64,000 bases of DNA from Albula goreensis (taxonomy: Eukaryota; Chordata; Actinopteri; Albuliformes; Albulidae), in assembly GCA_022829145.1 (NCBI GenBank), contig CM040747.1:148371-212370 (forward strand). Reading direction: 5' to 3'. The notes below the pieces were generated by a model. That model ran no database searches, was not told the origin of the DNA, and saw only the letters and a list, made by a program, of their open reading frames with translations. A program made the translations under genes and the position numbers. Shown here piece after piece: positions 26,346 through 31,855 of this stretch. How positions within the stretch are numbered: position 1 is the first letter of the stretch; each line of letters begins with the position of its first letter.

Positions 26346-29300
26346 GTATGTGCATGTGGGTGTGTGTGTGTATGTATATGCGTGTGTGTGTGCACGTGTA
26401 TGTGTATGTATACATGTGTGTACGCATCTGTTCGTGTGTATGTATGTGTGCATATGTATGTGTGTATGTATGCATGTGTGTACACGTGTGTGCAGATCCT
26501 GAGGAATGTGGACTCTTCAGCCAACGTGCAGCAGCACTTCCTGGAGCTGCTACTGTCACTGGGCTGGCCGGTGGACGTGGGCCGACACCCCGGCTGGACT
26601 GGGAACGTGGAGACTAGCTGGTGCCTGAACTCCTGTGAGGAGAGCAAGGACCAGCAGCCAGGTGAGGATTCTGACCTTTCACCTGTATACTTTGTCACCT
26701 TGACTCACCATGATCACTAAAAATCCCACAGCACCTTTAAAGAGTATGACTGCTGTGCACAGTATACTGGGGACATTTCTAATAAAACTCTACATGTGGC
26801 AACTGACCATCCCGAAACAGCACTTAACCCCGCTGGCAGCTGCTGTGTGTTTCCTCTTACCCTGCTGGTAGCTGCTGTGTGTTTCCTCTTACCCTGCTAG
26901 TAGCTGCTGCTGTGTGTTTCCTCTTACCCCGCTGGTAGCTGCTGCTGTGTGTTTCCTCTTACCCTGCTGGTAGCTGCTGCTGTGTGTTTCCTCTTACCCC
27001 GCTGGTAGCTGCTGCTGTGTGTTTCCTCTTACCCTGCTGTTAGCTGCTGTGTGTTTCCTCTTACCCCGCTGGTAGCTGCTGCTGTGTGTTTCCTCTTACC
27101 CCGCTGGTAGCTGCTGCTGTGTGTTTCCTCTTACCCTGCTGTTAGCTGCTGTGTGTTTCCTCTTACCCCACTGGTAGCTGCTGCTGTGTGTTTTCCTCTT
27201 ACCCCGCTGGTAGCTGCTGCTGTGTGTTTCCTCTTACCCCGCTGGTAGCTGCTGCTGTGTGTTTCCTCTTACCCCGCTGGTAGCTGCTGCTGTGTGTTTC
27301 CTCTTACCCTGCTGTTAGCTGCTGTGTGTTTCCTCTTACCCCGCTGGTAGCTGCTGCTGTGTGTTTCCTCTTACCCCGCTGGTAGCTGCTGCTGTGTGTT
27401 TCCTCTTACCCCGCTGGTAGCTGCTGCTGTGTGTTTCCTCTTACCCCGCTGGTAGCTGCTGCTGTGTGTTTCCTCTTACCCCGCTGGTAGCTGCTGCTGT
27501 GTGTTTCCTCTTACCCCGCTGGTAGCTGCTGTGTGTTTCCTCTTACCCCGCTGGTAGCTGCTGCTGTGTGTTTCCTCTTACCCCGCTGGTAGCTGTTGCT
27601 GTGTGTTTCCTCTTACCCCGCTGGTCGCTGCTGCTGTGTGTTTCCTCTTACCCCGCTGGTAGCTGCTGCTGTGTGTTTCCTCTTACCCTGCTGGTAGCTG
27701 CTGTGTGTTTTCTCTCACCTGTGTTCTGTTTCAGCGGAGGACGCGGCCCTGCTGGGGGACAGCGGGGGGGCCGTCTTCAGCGGCAAGCGGAGGGTGCTGT
27801 ACTACGCTGATGCTCTGACCGAAATCGCTTTCGTGGTCCCATCGGTTACAGACTCGCCTGGTATGTCCAAAGCATCCAGTCACTGTAAATTAATGTTTTG
27901 TTTTTGGCTAACCACCATACAGAAACCATCAAACATGCAGAAAAGACTTGGGTAAGACTTACTAGTACACTTTTCATTTAGGGAATGGAAATACAGACAA
28001 TTACTGAAACAGAAAAATGGAAGATTACTGATACATACATACAGAAATAGACCTCGAAGGTCATAGAAATGATAAAAATCTTCCAGCTCTTTGTATGCAC
28101 AGTGAAATTAAAAATGGAAAAAGTTAAGATGCAATCAGAGAACATGTGCATGTCATATTTTTCTGCTATGTTCCACAGCTGAACTATCACAAAACGGTGA
28201 TCCCCCCACAGAGACAGACTGTCAGATAGATCTGCCACTTCCTGAGCCAAAGCAGCTGGGCCTGGAGCTCCCCACACTCCGCTCTGCACCCCCAGGGCCA
28301 TCCCCACGGGTAGGGTGTGACCTCCACTCTGTGCCCCCAGGGCCATCCCCACGGGTAGGGTGTGACCTCCGCTCTGCACCCCCAGGGCCATCCCCACGGG
28401 TAGGGTGTGACCTCCACTCTGTGCCCCCACCCCCCAGGGTGTGACCTTCACTCTGTCCCCCAGGGCCATCCCCACGGGTAGGGTGTGACCTCCGCTCTGT
28501 GCCCCCAGGGCCATCCCCACGGGTGTGACCTTCACTGTGCCCCCAGGGCCTTCACTCTGTGCCCCCAGGGCCATCCCCACGGGTAGGGTGTGACCTCCGC
28601 TCTGCGCCCCCAGGGCCATCCCCACAGGTAGGGTGTGACCTTCACTTTGTGCCCCCAGGGCCATCCCCATGGGTAGGGTGTGACCTCCGCTCTGCACCCC
28701 CAGGGCCATCCCCACGGGTAGGGTGTGACCTCCGCTCTGCGCCCCCAGGGCCATCCCCATGGGTAGGGTGTGACCTCCGCTCTGCGCCCCCAGGGCCATC
28801 CCCACGGGTAGGGTGTGACCTCCGCTCTGCGCCCCCAGGGCCATCCCCACGGGTAGGGTGTGACCTCCGCTCTGCGCCCCCAGGGCCATCCCTATGGGTA
28901 GGGTGTGACCTTCACTCTGCGCCCCGGGGGCTGTCCCCACGGGTAGGGTGTGACCTTCACTCTGCGCCCCGGGGGCTGTCCCCACGGGTAGGGTGTGACC
29001 TCCACTCTGCGCCCCCAGGTCATCCCCATGGGTAGGGTGTGTGTGTGTGCGCACGTGTGTGTGTGAGTGTGTGTTTGTGCTGAAAAAGTCCATGTTTCCG
29101 GCAGAGTTCCACGCTGAAGGTCCGGAGGCTTCCCTCAGGCAGAATCCTTCCACATCTGGGCCCAGAGACCAAAGTGCTGGTGGTTTGGGTGGAGAGCTGT
29201 GAGGACATTGGTAAAGACACAGTAATGCTGTTTCACACACAGATATGGACAGAATGCACAATGGTTTCTGCATAAAAGTACATACAGGGTTTTACACAGT

Positions 29301-31855
29301 AAAGTGCATGTTAGGCTTGCCATTTCTAAAAGTATGTGTTTCATGTGAATACAAGACATTTTATTTTAAAATTTGTGTTTTGTTCAAGTGTGTGAAGTTA
29401 TCTGCAAATGCAGAAACTGGAGCTGCAGTTTCAGGGACACAGTCATAATGTGCTCAGAGTTTGTAAGAAACTGTAGTGAGTGCAGCCTGTGCTCCACTGT
29501 GTCCACAAGCAAAGGGGAAATGTAGAACAGTTAACAGCAGGACCTCCAGTAAGGCTTCTGCAGACAGCTGCATGAGTCCAGTCACTGCTCTGATTCTGTC
29601 CTAGACAACTTCCCGCTTCTGGAGGTCCTGGCAGAGACCAGCACTGGGGTGGAGACCAACTGGAGCAGGTAGGAATGCACACTCCCATACTGGGAGCCAG
29701 CTCAGGGTGAACTGACAGCCTGCAGTTTAGAGTGCTCTCTAACATTTTCCAATCTGTGTGCAATACATGAGAGAGCTGCATGCAGTCGCATTAGGGCATG
29801 AGAGAGCTACATGCAGTCGCATTAGGGCGTGATAGAGCTGCATGCAGTCGCATTAGGGGGTGATAGAGCTGCATGCAGTCGCATTAGGGCATGAGAGAGC
29901 TGCATGCAGTCGCATTAGGGGGTGATAGAGCTGCATGCAGTCGCATTGGGGGTGATAGAGCTGCATGCAGTCGCATTAGGGGGTGATAGAGGTTCATGCA
30001 GTCGCATTAGGGCATGAGAGAGCTGCATGTAGTCGCATTAGGGGGTGATAGAGCTGCATGCAGTCGCATTAGGGGGTGATAGAGGTTCATGCAGTCGCAT
30101 TAGGGCATGAGAGAGCTACATGCAGTCGCATTATGGCGTGATAGAGCTGCATGCAGTTGCATTAGGGCGTGATAGAGCTGCATGCAGTCGCATTAGGGGG
30201 TGATAGAGCTGCATGCAGTCGCATTAGGGCATGATAGAGCTGCATGCAGTCGCATTAGGGCGTGATAGAGCTGCATGCAGTCGCATTAGGGCATGATAGA
30301 GCTGCACTCTGCTACTCATCCCCTGAGCAGGGGAAACCCTGTGTTATGATCCTCTCCCTTCAGTGGGAGAAATGTTGCCTGACATCCTGACATGTTCCTC
30401 ACCTGTTTAATCCATCCCTGTGGATTGTGTTTCCTGCAGAACCACAGCAGCAGAGTGGGAGGTCCCCCTGCTCTTCATCCACCCTCTGCGCACCGGCCTC
30501 TTCCTGGTCAAGCTACGGGGGAGCACAGGGAAGTTTGGCTCATCCGTCCCACTGGTGGACGGGATGGTGGTCAGCAAGAGAGCACTGGGTGAGAAGCACA
30601 CTGCACACACCTGGGACACTGCACACACCTGGCACGTTGCACACACCTGGGACACTGCACACACCTGGCACACTGACCTCACCTGGGACACTGTACACAC
30701 CTGGCACACTGAACTCACCTGGGACACTGTACATACCTGGCACACTGTACTCACCTGGGACACTGCACACACCTGGCACACTGTACTCACCTGGGACACT
30801 GCACACACCTGGCACACTGAACTCACCTGGGACACTGTACACACCTGGCACACTGTACACACCTGGGACACTGCACACACCTGGCACACTGCACACACCT
30901 GGCACGCTGAACTCACCTGGGACACTGCACACGCCTGGGACACTGAACTCACCTGGGACACTGCACACACCTGGGACACTGCACACACCTGGGACACTGA
31001 ACTCACCTGGGACACTGCACACACCTGGCACACTGCACACACCTGGCACGCTGAACTCACCTGGGACACTACACACGCCTGGGACACTGAACTCACCTGG
31101 GACACTGCATACACCTGGGACACTGTACACACCTTGCACACTGCACAAACCTGGCACACCGCACACACCTGGCACACTTAACTCACCTGGGACACTGCAC
31201 ACGCCTGGCACATTGCACAAACCTGGGACACTGCACACACCTGGTACACTGCACACACCTAGGACATGGGTTTGTGCGAACATCACACTTTTTTGTTGGT
31301 ATTGACTCTTCAGGTCTAAATGAGTCATATGAGGGGTGTCTTTGTTCCTAATAACAGCAGCACATACTATAATACTATAAGTGTAGTGCATAGAAATACT
31401 ATGTAGATAAACTTTACAGATCTTGTTAGAAATGGTTTAATGCTTCTTTAAAAAAAGTAATTATACAAACTGAAGGGAAGAGGTGAGCTCTTACCAAAGG
31501 AGTTTTGTTTTCAGATAACCTTTTCTTGCTTTTTAACTACATTTTGATTTAAGAAAACTGAAGGAAACTTGGTTCACTTTTCAGAGCCTCCTAACCCCCA
31601 CCCTCTTGCTCCTTTGGAGAGTCTGCAGGCCTGGCCCGTAACCATGGCGTTTTGTGTTCAGGTTTTTTGGTGAGGGAAACGGTGATTAACGTGTGTCGGA
31701 GGAAGAGGCTGGAGAGTGACTCACACAGTCCGCCCCACGTGCGCCGCAAACAGAAGATCGCAGAGATGGCAGCGCACTATCGCAGCAAACAGCTGGAGCC
31801 AGAGTTCTACACTGCACTGTTCCAGGAGCCAGGGGAGAGGAGCCCAAACTTCTGA
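4502..31855 (+). CDS. RALGAPB: Ral GTPase-activating protein subunit beta (29 coding exons, complete)
   Basis: The beta subunit pairs with RALGAPA1 or RALGAPA2. The heterodimer stimulates GTP hydrolysis by RalA/RalB in the cytoplasm, and the catalytic asparagine is supplied by the alpha subunit. Exons: 4502-4669, 6040-6242, 6651-6817, 7258-7444, 7678-7809, 8930-9108, 9428-9579, 10068-10281, 12619-12820, 14737-14904, 15215-15329, 17398-17545, 17667-17731, 19148-19274, 20241-20374, 20576-20758, 21785-21936, 22482-22666, 22911-23014, 23663-23815, 24370-24567, 25832-25990, 26496-26661, 27735-27860, 28179-28309, 29105-29210, 29605-29668, 30440-30588, 31662-31855. They sum to 4431 bases (1476 residues plus stop) with no frameshift. 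Near-identical blocks to the human protein include [59 protein letters not shown] and [15 protein letters not shown]. The Rap/Ran-GAP-like domain lies at about residues 1120-1375. An in-frame TAA at 4487-4489 precedes the ATG, which has G at -3. All introns are GT-AG except intron 16 (GC-AG). The identification rests on remembered homology. Confidence 0.95.
4680..5360. repeat. 32-bp minisatellite in RALGAPB intron 1
   Basis: About 20 copies of a unit with cores CACACAGCTTCCTG and TTTACCTCACTACTG. The array begins about ten bases after the first coding-exon donor. Some units are variants (GTCAAACACAGC). Confidence 0.92.
5473..5586. repeat. Inverted repeat with 27-bp arms (26/27 match)
   Basis: The left arm 5473-5499 and right arm 5560-5586 are reverse complements except for one base. 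A second short stem is nested in the loop (5514-5522 GTGTTTTAG with 5535-5543 CTAAAACAC). It would fold into a long hairpin in RALGAPB intron-1 RNA. Confidence 0.85.
6040..6242 (+). CDS. RALGAPB: RALGAPB coding exon 2 (residues 57-124)
   Basis: The acceptor gttttgcag ends at 6039; the donor is CCCAG|GTAAGA. It encodes [20 protein letters not shown] through [11 protein letters not shown] and the start of a split Arg codon (phase 2). Nearly every residue matches the human subunit. Confidence 0.95.
6651..6817 (+). CDS. RALGAPB: RALGAPB coding exon 3 (residues 124-179)
   Basis: The acceptor ccctgtcag ends at 6650; the donor is GGGAG|GTCAGT. It encodes the helical segment [17 protein letters not shown] ... 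[20 protein letters not shown]. Entry phase 2, exit phase 1. Confidence 0.94.
7258..7444 (+). CDS. RALGAPB: RALGAPB coding exon 4 (residues 180-241)
   Basis: The acceptor tcgtacag ends at 7257; the donor is GCCAG|GTGTGC. It encodes [20 protein letters not shown] and then [11 protein letters not shown], a strongly conserved block. A TG-rich tract begins directly after the donor. Confidence 0.95.
7440..7600. repeat. TG/TGCA-rich tract at RALGAPB exon 4 donor
   Basis: Alternating purine-pyrimidine sequence (gtgtgcatgtgcg type) begins at the donor and continues for about 150 bases. It is a degenerate TG microsatellite. Confidence 0.8.
7678..7809 (+). CDS. RALGAPB: RALGAPB coding exon 5 (residues 242-285)
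   Basis: The acceptor cccctcag ends at 7677; the donor is CTCAG|GTACAA. It encodes [20 protein letters not shown] and [14 protein letters not shown]. The next intron ends in a 41-bp array made of copies of its own acceptor. Confidence 0.95.
8028..8929. repeat. 41-bp minisatellite containing the intron-5 acceptor, 22 copies
   Basis: Each unit holds GTGTGATTGGCTGTGTG and CTGT(T/A)CCTGCAG|TAA. AG dinucleotides ending a CCTGCAG-like acceptor fall every 41 bp from 8068 to the real acceptor at 8929 (21 steps). One unit has CCTCCAG and one CCTGTAG. Degenerate earlier copies reach back to about 7970. Confidence 0.95.
8930..9108 (+). CDS. RALGAPB: RALGAPB coding exon 6 (residues 286-345)
   Basis: The acceptor tgcctgcag ends at 8929; the donor is TTTAG|GTAAGA. 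It encodes [20 protein letters not shown] through [18 protein letters not shown]. The acceptor choice is fixed by the conserved frame (AG|T completes Ser) even though 21 similar acceptors precede it. Confidence 0.94.
9428..9579 (+). CDS. RALGAPB: RALGAPB coding exon 7 (residues 346-396)
   Basis: The acceptor cctgccccccag ends at 9427; the donor is CCACG|GTAATC. It encodes a Pro/Ser/Thr-rich linker with [14 protein letters not shown] and [18 protein letters not shown]. The human protein has the same low-complexity segment. Confidence 0.92.
10068..10281 (+). CDS. RALGAPB: RALGAPB coding exon 8 (residues 397-467)
   Basis: The acceptor ctccacaag ends at 10067 and is weak; the donor is GACAG|GTGAGC. 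It encodes [12 protein letters not shown], a Ser-rich stretch, then [20 protein letters not shown]. The start is set by phase 0 from exon 7 and alignment to the human STAHASKVQ region. Confidence 0.88.
10395..10545. repeat. Short GTGAGTGTAAGGTTT-type tandem repeat, RALGAPB intron 8
   Basis: About ten units of 12-15 bp, each with GTGAGT or GTAAGG, motifs identical to 5' splice-site consensus. It starts 110 bases after the exon 8 donor. Confidence 0.85.
10546..12600. other. RALGAPB intron 8, mostly unique AT-rich sequence
   Basis: No exon recognised. The block 12005-12200 (gaggaatgccacctcacc; gagatctagcaggactggg) reads like a dispersed fish repeat, but the family was not identified. Four loosely related motifs with gtcactgat lie at 12290-12500. 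Confidence 0.4.
12619..12820 (+). CDS. RALGAPB: RALGAPB coding exon 9 (residues 468-534)
   Basis: The acceptor tgtctcag ends at 12618; the donor is TCCAG|GTAATG. It encodes [20 protein letters not shown] and [20 protein letters not shown], almost unchanged from mammals. Confidence 0.95.
12838..13076. repeat. 44-bp tandem array, about 5 copies, RALGAPB intron 9
   Basis: The unit includes GGAAGTGATGTTTTCAGCT and GAGTAATGGCTTTGCGATTT. The phrase gatgttttcag is acceptor-like. It begins a few dozen bases after the exon 9 donor. Confidence 0.9.
13326..14430 (+). mobile_element. Tigger/pogo-like DNA transposon fragment with expanded transposase N-terminus
   Basis: It starts with TA then CAGGTTGAGTATCC, a terminal inverted repeat like that of Tigger-family elements, followed by GAAATCCCAAATGCTTCAAAA. 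The + frame then gives [13 protein letters not shown] and, after the tandem array, [25 protein letters not shown], the two halves of the CENP-B-type helix-turn-helix found at the N-terminus of Tigger transposases. The catalytic DDD region and the right terminal repeat were not found, so the copy is truncated. A 55-bp array splits the coding part and contains stops. Confidence 0.8.
13620..14285. repeat. 55-bp minisatellite inside transposase fragment, 12 copies
   Basis: CGTCTTTCAGAAGAGCGTGG occurs every 55 bp at 13631, 13686, 13741 and on to 14236. Copies are almost identical, the first differing at one base and lacking two. Each unit carries AGTGTAAGTG (donor-like) and GTCTTTCAG (acceptor-like). 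Confidence 0.96.
14430..14705. repeat. Tandem array before RALGAPB exon 10
   Basis: About ten units of roughly 20-32 bp with cores GGTTGGGTTATACTCC and CTCCTGGTGGTTGGG. It ends about 30 bases before the exon 10 acceptor. Confidence 0.88.
14737..14904 (+). CDS. RALGAPB: RALGAPB coding exon 10 (residues 535-590)
   Basis: The acceptor ctccggtag ends at 14736 and lies after a 32-bp-type array; the donor is GACAG|GTACAG. It encodes [20 protein letters not shown] through [13 protein letters not shown]. Confidence 0.94.
15215..15329 (+). CDS. RALGAPB: RALGAPB coding exon 11 (residues 591-629)
   Basis: The acceptor ccctccag ends at 15214; the donor is CTGAG|GTAGGG. It encodes [20 protein letters not shown] through [13 protein letters not shown], phase 0. 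The last 15-20 exon bases and the donor belong to the unit of the 58-bp array that follows. Confidence 0.93.
15312..16178. repeat. 58-bp minisatellite carrying the exon 11 donor, about 14 copies
   Basis: Each unit repeats GAGCATCAGGCCTGAG|GTAGGG, then GGGATAGGGTTACCCTAACT, then CTCACCATATTGGGAG. The first copy overlaps the end of exon 11 (CATCAGGCCTGAG). Several copies are shuffled or shortened near 15440-15620 and 16015-16100. Confidence 0.94.
16330..16562. repeat. 32-33 bp GT-rich tandem array, about 7 copies
   Basis: The unit core is GGTGGTTTGCTGGGTTAGAG, alternating with TTGGGTTATTT and TTGTGTTACTGT. It lies in RALGAPB intron 11. Confidence 0.9.
17243..17352. repeat. Two-copy tandem duplication (about 52 bp)
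   Basis: ACCTTTTCATATCCTGAAGG followed by CTCACTCTGCC and TCTTTCCTCCTGATGCA appears twice in a row, just upstream of exon 12. Confidence 0.88.
17398..17545 (+). CDS. RALGAPB: RALGAPB coding exon 12 (residues 630-678)
   Basis: The acceptor ctggcacag ends at 17397; the donor is CCTGG|GTCTGT (weak after +3). It encodes [20 protein letters not shown] and [18 protein letters not shown], matching human closely. Confidence 0.93.
17667..17731 (+). CDS. RALGAPB: RALGAPB coding exon 13 (residues 679-700)
   Basis: A 65-base exon. The acceptor tgtgcag ends at 17666; the donor is AAATG|GTGGGT. It encodes [20 protein letters not shown]; the human version reads [16 protein letters not shown]. Confidence 0.92.
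17930..19115. repeat. 18-bp-based minisatellite, about 65 units, RALGAPB intron 13
   Basis: Alternating 17-18 bp modules such as AATGAGCAGTGCTGCGCT and AATGAACAGCTCTGTGTG, with degeneration toward the right end (18650-19115). A short inverted block (GCTGTTCATTAGTGCAGC) interrupts it near 18450. It ends about 30 bases before exon 14. Confidence 0.93.
19148..19274 (+). CDS. RALGAPB: RALGAPB coding exon 14 (residues 701-742)
   Basis: The acceptor gatgctcag ends at 19147; the donor is CTATG|GTAAGC. It encodes the Ser/Thr-rich linker [20 protein letters not shown]; the human segment contains SSASGGSTEPTTPDSER. It is a plausible phosphorylated loop. Confidence 0.92.
20241..20374 (+). CDS. RALGAPB: RALGAPB coding exon 15 (residues 743-787)
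   Basis: The acceptor tatattttag ends at 20240; the donor is GCTAAG|GTACAA. It encodes [20 protein letters not shown] and [17 protein letters not shown], phase 0 at the end. Confidence 0.95.
20576..20758 (+). CDS. RALGAPB: RALGAPB coding exon 16 (residues 788-848), GC donor
   Basis: The acceptor tgctctcag ends at 20575. It encodes [18 protein letters not shown] through [20 protein letters not shown] and EHPNMLEEK. The exon must end after AAG at 20758 to keep the frame and the human EK|D junction, so the intron starts with GC (AAG|GCAAAA). No nearby GT keeps the frame. Confidence 0.93.
20770..21750. repeat. About 1 kb CA/CT microsatellite filling RALGAPB intron 16
   Basis: Runs of CACACA and CTCTCT alternate in larger blocks. 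The block with GATACACACACACCCACACT recurs at about 270-bp spacing (near 21040, 21315), so the array has a higher order. It begins 15 bases after the GC donor. Confidence 0.95.
21785..21936 (+). CDS. RALGAPB: RALGAPB coding exon 17 (residues 849-898)
   Basis: The acceptor ccaaccacag ends at 21784; the donor is TCATG|GTGCGT. It encodes [20 protein letters not shown] and [10 protein letters not shown] ... [11 protein letters not shown]. Exit phase 2; Cys is split across the junction. Confidence 0.95.
21965..22470. repeat. TG-rich microsatellite before exon 18
   Basis: Some 500 bases of TGTGTG punctuated by CTCTGAGT, CCTGTGT and GTTGACTG, ending at the polypyrimidine tract gtctcctccag of exon 18. 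Confidence 0.95.
22482..22666 (+). CDS. RALGAPB: RALGAPB coding exon 18 (residues 899-960)
   Basis: The acceptor gtctcctccag ends at 22481, directly after 500 bases of TG-rich repeat; the donor is ACAGC|GTGAGC. It encodes [20 protein letters not shown] and [20 protein letters not shown]. Confidence 0.95.
22790..22895. repeat. 32-bp array, 3 copies, next to exon 19 acceptor
   Basis: TCTGAAACAGTGTGGGTGTT and TGAGTCAGTGTG repeat three times, ending about 20 bases before the acceptor. Confidence 0.88.
22911..23014 (+). CDS. RALGAPB: RALGAPB coding exon 19 (residues 961-995)
   Basis: The acceptor ctctttgcag ends at 22910; the donor is AGAGG|GTACAC. It encodes [20 protein letters not shown] then [18 protein letters not shown]-rich array starts within about five bases of the donor. 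Confidence 0.9.
23016..23325. repeat. CA-rich tract then 36-bp array after exon 19
   Basis: A CACACA tract starts at the donor and runs to about 23150. Four copies of a unit with ACCAAGCACACAGCTGTGCT and ACTGCTGAC follow (23195-23325). Confidence 0.9.
23663..23815 (+). CDS. RALGAPB: RALGAPB coding exon 20 (residues 996-1046)
   Basis: The acceptor cttgggtag ends at 23662; the donor is AGGAG|GTGAGA. It encodes [18 protein letters not shown] then [20 protein letters not shown], phase 0. Confidence 0.93.
24370..24567 (+). CDS. RALGAPB: RALGAPB coding exon 21 (residues 1047-1112)
   Basis: The acceptor tggtcggtag ends at 24369; the donor is TGAAG|GTGAGC. It encodes a helical charged stretch ([20 protein letters not shown]) and [20 protein letters not shown], which leads into the GAP-like domain. 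Confidence 0.93.
24840..24935 (+). mobile_element. LINE (L2/CR1-like) 3'-end remnant
   Basis: The T-rich stretch ttttattttattcatgcag, then GAAATAAAGAACCTTGAACC and TTGAAT, resembles the 3' tail of fish L2-type LINEs. No coding part is retained. Family assignment is by resemblance only. Confidence 0.4.
25832..25990 (+). CDS. RALGAPB: RALGAPB coding exon 22 (residues 1113-1165), start of GAP-like domain
   Basis: The acceptor cctacttcag ends at 25831; the donor is AGGAG|GTGAGC. It encodes [20 protein letters not shown] and [19 protein letters not shown], the opening strands of the Rap/Ran-GAP-type fold. Confidence 0.94.
26310..26490. repeat. TATG/TG microsatellite before exon 23
   Basis: TATATGTATATG then GTGTGTATG-type repeats run to within a few bases of the exon 23 acceptor gtgtgtgcag. 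Confidence 0.92.
26496..26661 (+). CDS. RALGAPB: RALGAPB coding exon 23 (residues 1166-1220)
   Basis: The acceptor gtgtgtgcag ends at 26495, at the end of a TG/TATG-rich tract; the donor is GCCAG|GTGAGG. It encodes [20 protein letters not shown] and [15 protein letters not shown], the core of the GAP-like domain. Confidence 0.94.
26830..27715. repeat. 35-bp minisatellite before exon 24, about 26 copies
   Basis: The unit has GCTGGTAGCTGCTGCTGTGT and GTTTCCTCTTACCC. Some units lack one GCT triplet. The array supplies the pyrimidine-rich sequence leading to the exon 24 acceptor, which lies 19 bases beyond its end. Confidence 0.95.
27735..27860 (+). CDS. RALGAPB: RALGAPB coding exon 24 (residues 1221-1262)
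   Basis: The acceptor ctgtttcag ends at 27734; the donor is GCCTG|GTATGT. It encodes [20 protein letters not shown] and [12 protein letters not shown]. The human version reads [23 protein letters not shown] in the same place. Confidence 0.94.
28179..28309 (+). CDS. RALGAPB: RALGAPB coding exon 25 (residues 1263-1306), donor inside a minisatellite
   Basis: The acceptor gttccacag ends at 28178. It encodes a variable linker ([20 protein letters not shown] ... SAPPGPSPR). The donor CACGG|GTAGGG at 28310 is the first copy in a 45-bp array whose units each repeat the exon end and donor. This donor keeps phase 0 to exon 26; later copies could be used instead. Confidence 0.8.
28265..29040. repeat. 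45-bp minisatellite carrying the exon 25 donor, about 17 copies
   Basis: Units combine CTCTGC(A/G)CCCCCAGGGCC and ATCCCCACGG|GTAGGGTGTG, then ACCTCCG. The first copy is the end of exon 25 with its donor at 28310. Since 45 is a multiple of three, the exon frame stays open across the first units until a deletion near 28440 creates a stop. Confidence 0.95.
29105..29210 (+). CDS. RALGAPB: RALGAPB coding exon 26 (residues 1307-1341)
   Basis: The acceptor tttccggcag ends at 29104; the donor is CATTG|GTAAAG. It encodes [20 protein letters not shown] then [15 protein letters not shown]; the human version reads [20 protein letters not shown]. Confidence 0.92.
29605..29668 (+). CDS. RALGAPB: RALGAPB coding exon 27 (residues 1342-1362)
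   Basis: A 64-base exon. The acceptor tctgtcctag ends at 29604; the donor is AGCAG|GTAGGA. It encodes [20 protein letters not shown]. Confidence 0.91.
29770..30305. repeat. 31-bp minisatellite, about 17 copies, RALGAPB intron 27
   Basis: The unit has GATAGAGCTGCATGCAGTCG and CATTAGGG. Each holds the perfect 10-bp palindrome CTGCATGCAG. Confidence 0.94.
30440..30588 (+). CDS. RALGAPB: RALGAPB coding exon 28 (residues 1363-1412)
   Basis: The acceptor tttcctgcag ends at 30439; the donor is ACTGG|GTGAGA. It encodes [20 protein letters not shown] and [16 protein letters not shown], the last strands of the GAP-like domain. An 18-bp array starts about ten bases past the donor. Confidence 0.94.
30595..31268. 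repeat. 18-bp minisatellite, about 37 copies, RALGAPB intron 28
   Basis: The unit is ACACCTGGGACACTGCAC with G/C, A/C and CTGAACTC variants. It opens ten bases after the exon 28 donor. The 18-bp period keeps all six frames open in places, giving spurious long frames on both strands. Confidence 0.95.
31662..31855 (+). CDS. RALGAPB: RALGAPB terminal exon (residues 1413-1476 and stop)
   Basis: The acceptor tgtgttcag ends at 31661 and the TGA stop is 31853-31855. It encodes [35 protein letters not shown] and [17 protein letters not shown], the conserved basic C-terminus. Confidence 0.95.

Noticed and set aside
27978-29273. 431-residue minus-strand frame with [15 protein letters not shown] repeats
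   Set aside because: It overlaps RALGAPB exons on the opposite strand and is made from the 45-bp array, which is in frame by length.
30407-31391. Overlapping long frames on both strands (253-292 residues)
   Set aside because: They come from the 18-bp array, whose length is a multiple of three and which lacks stop codons.
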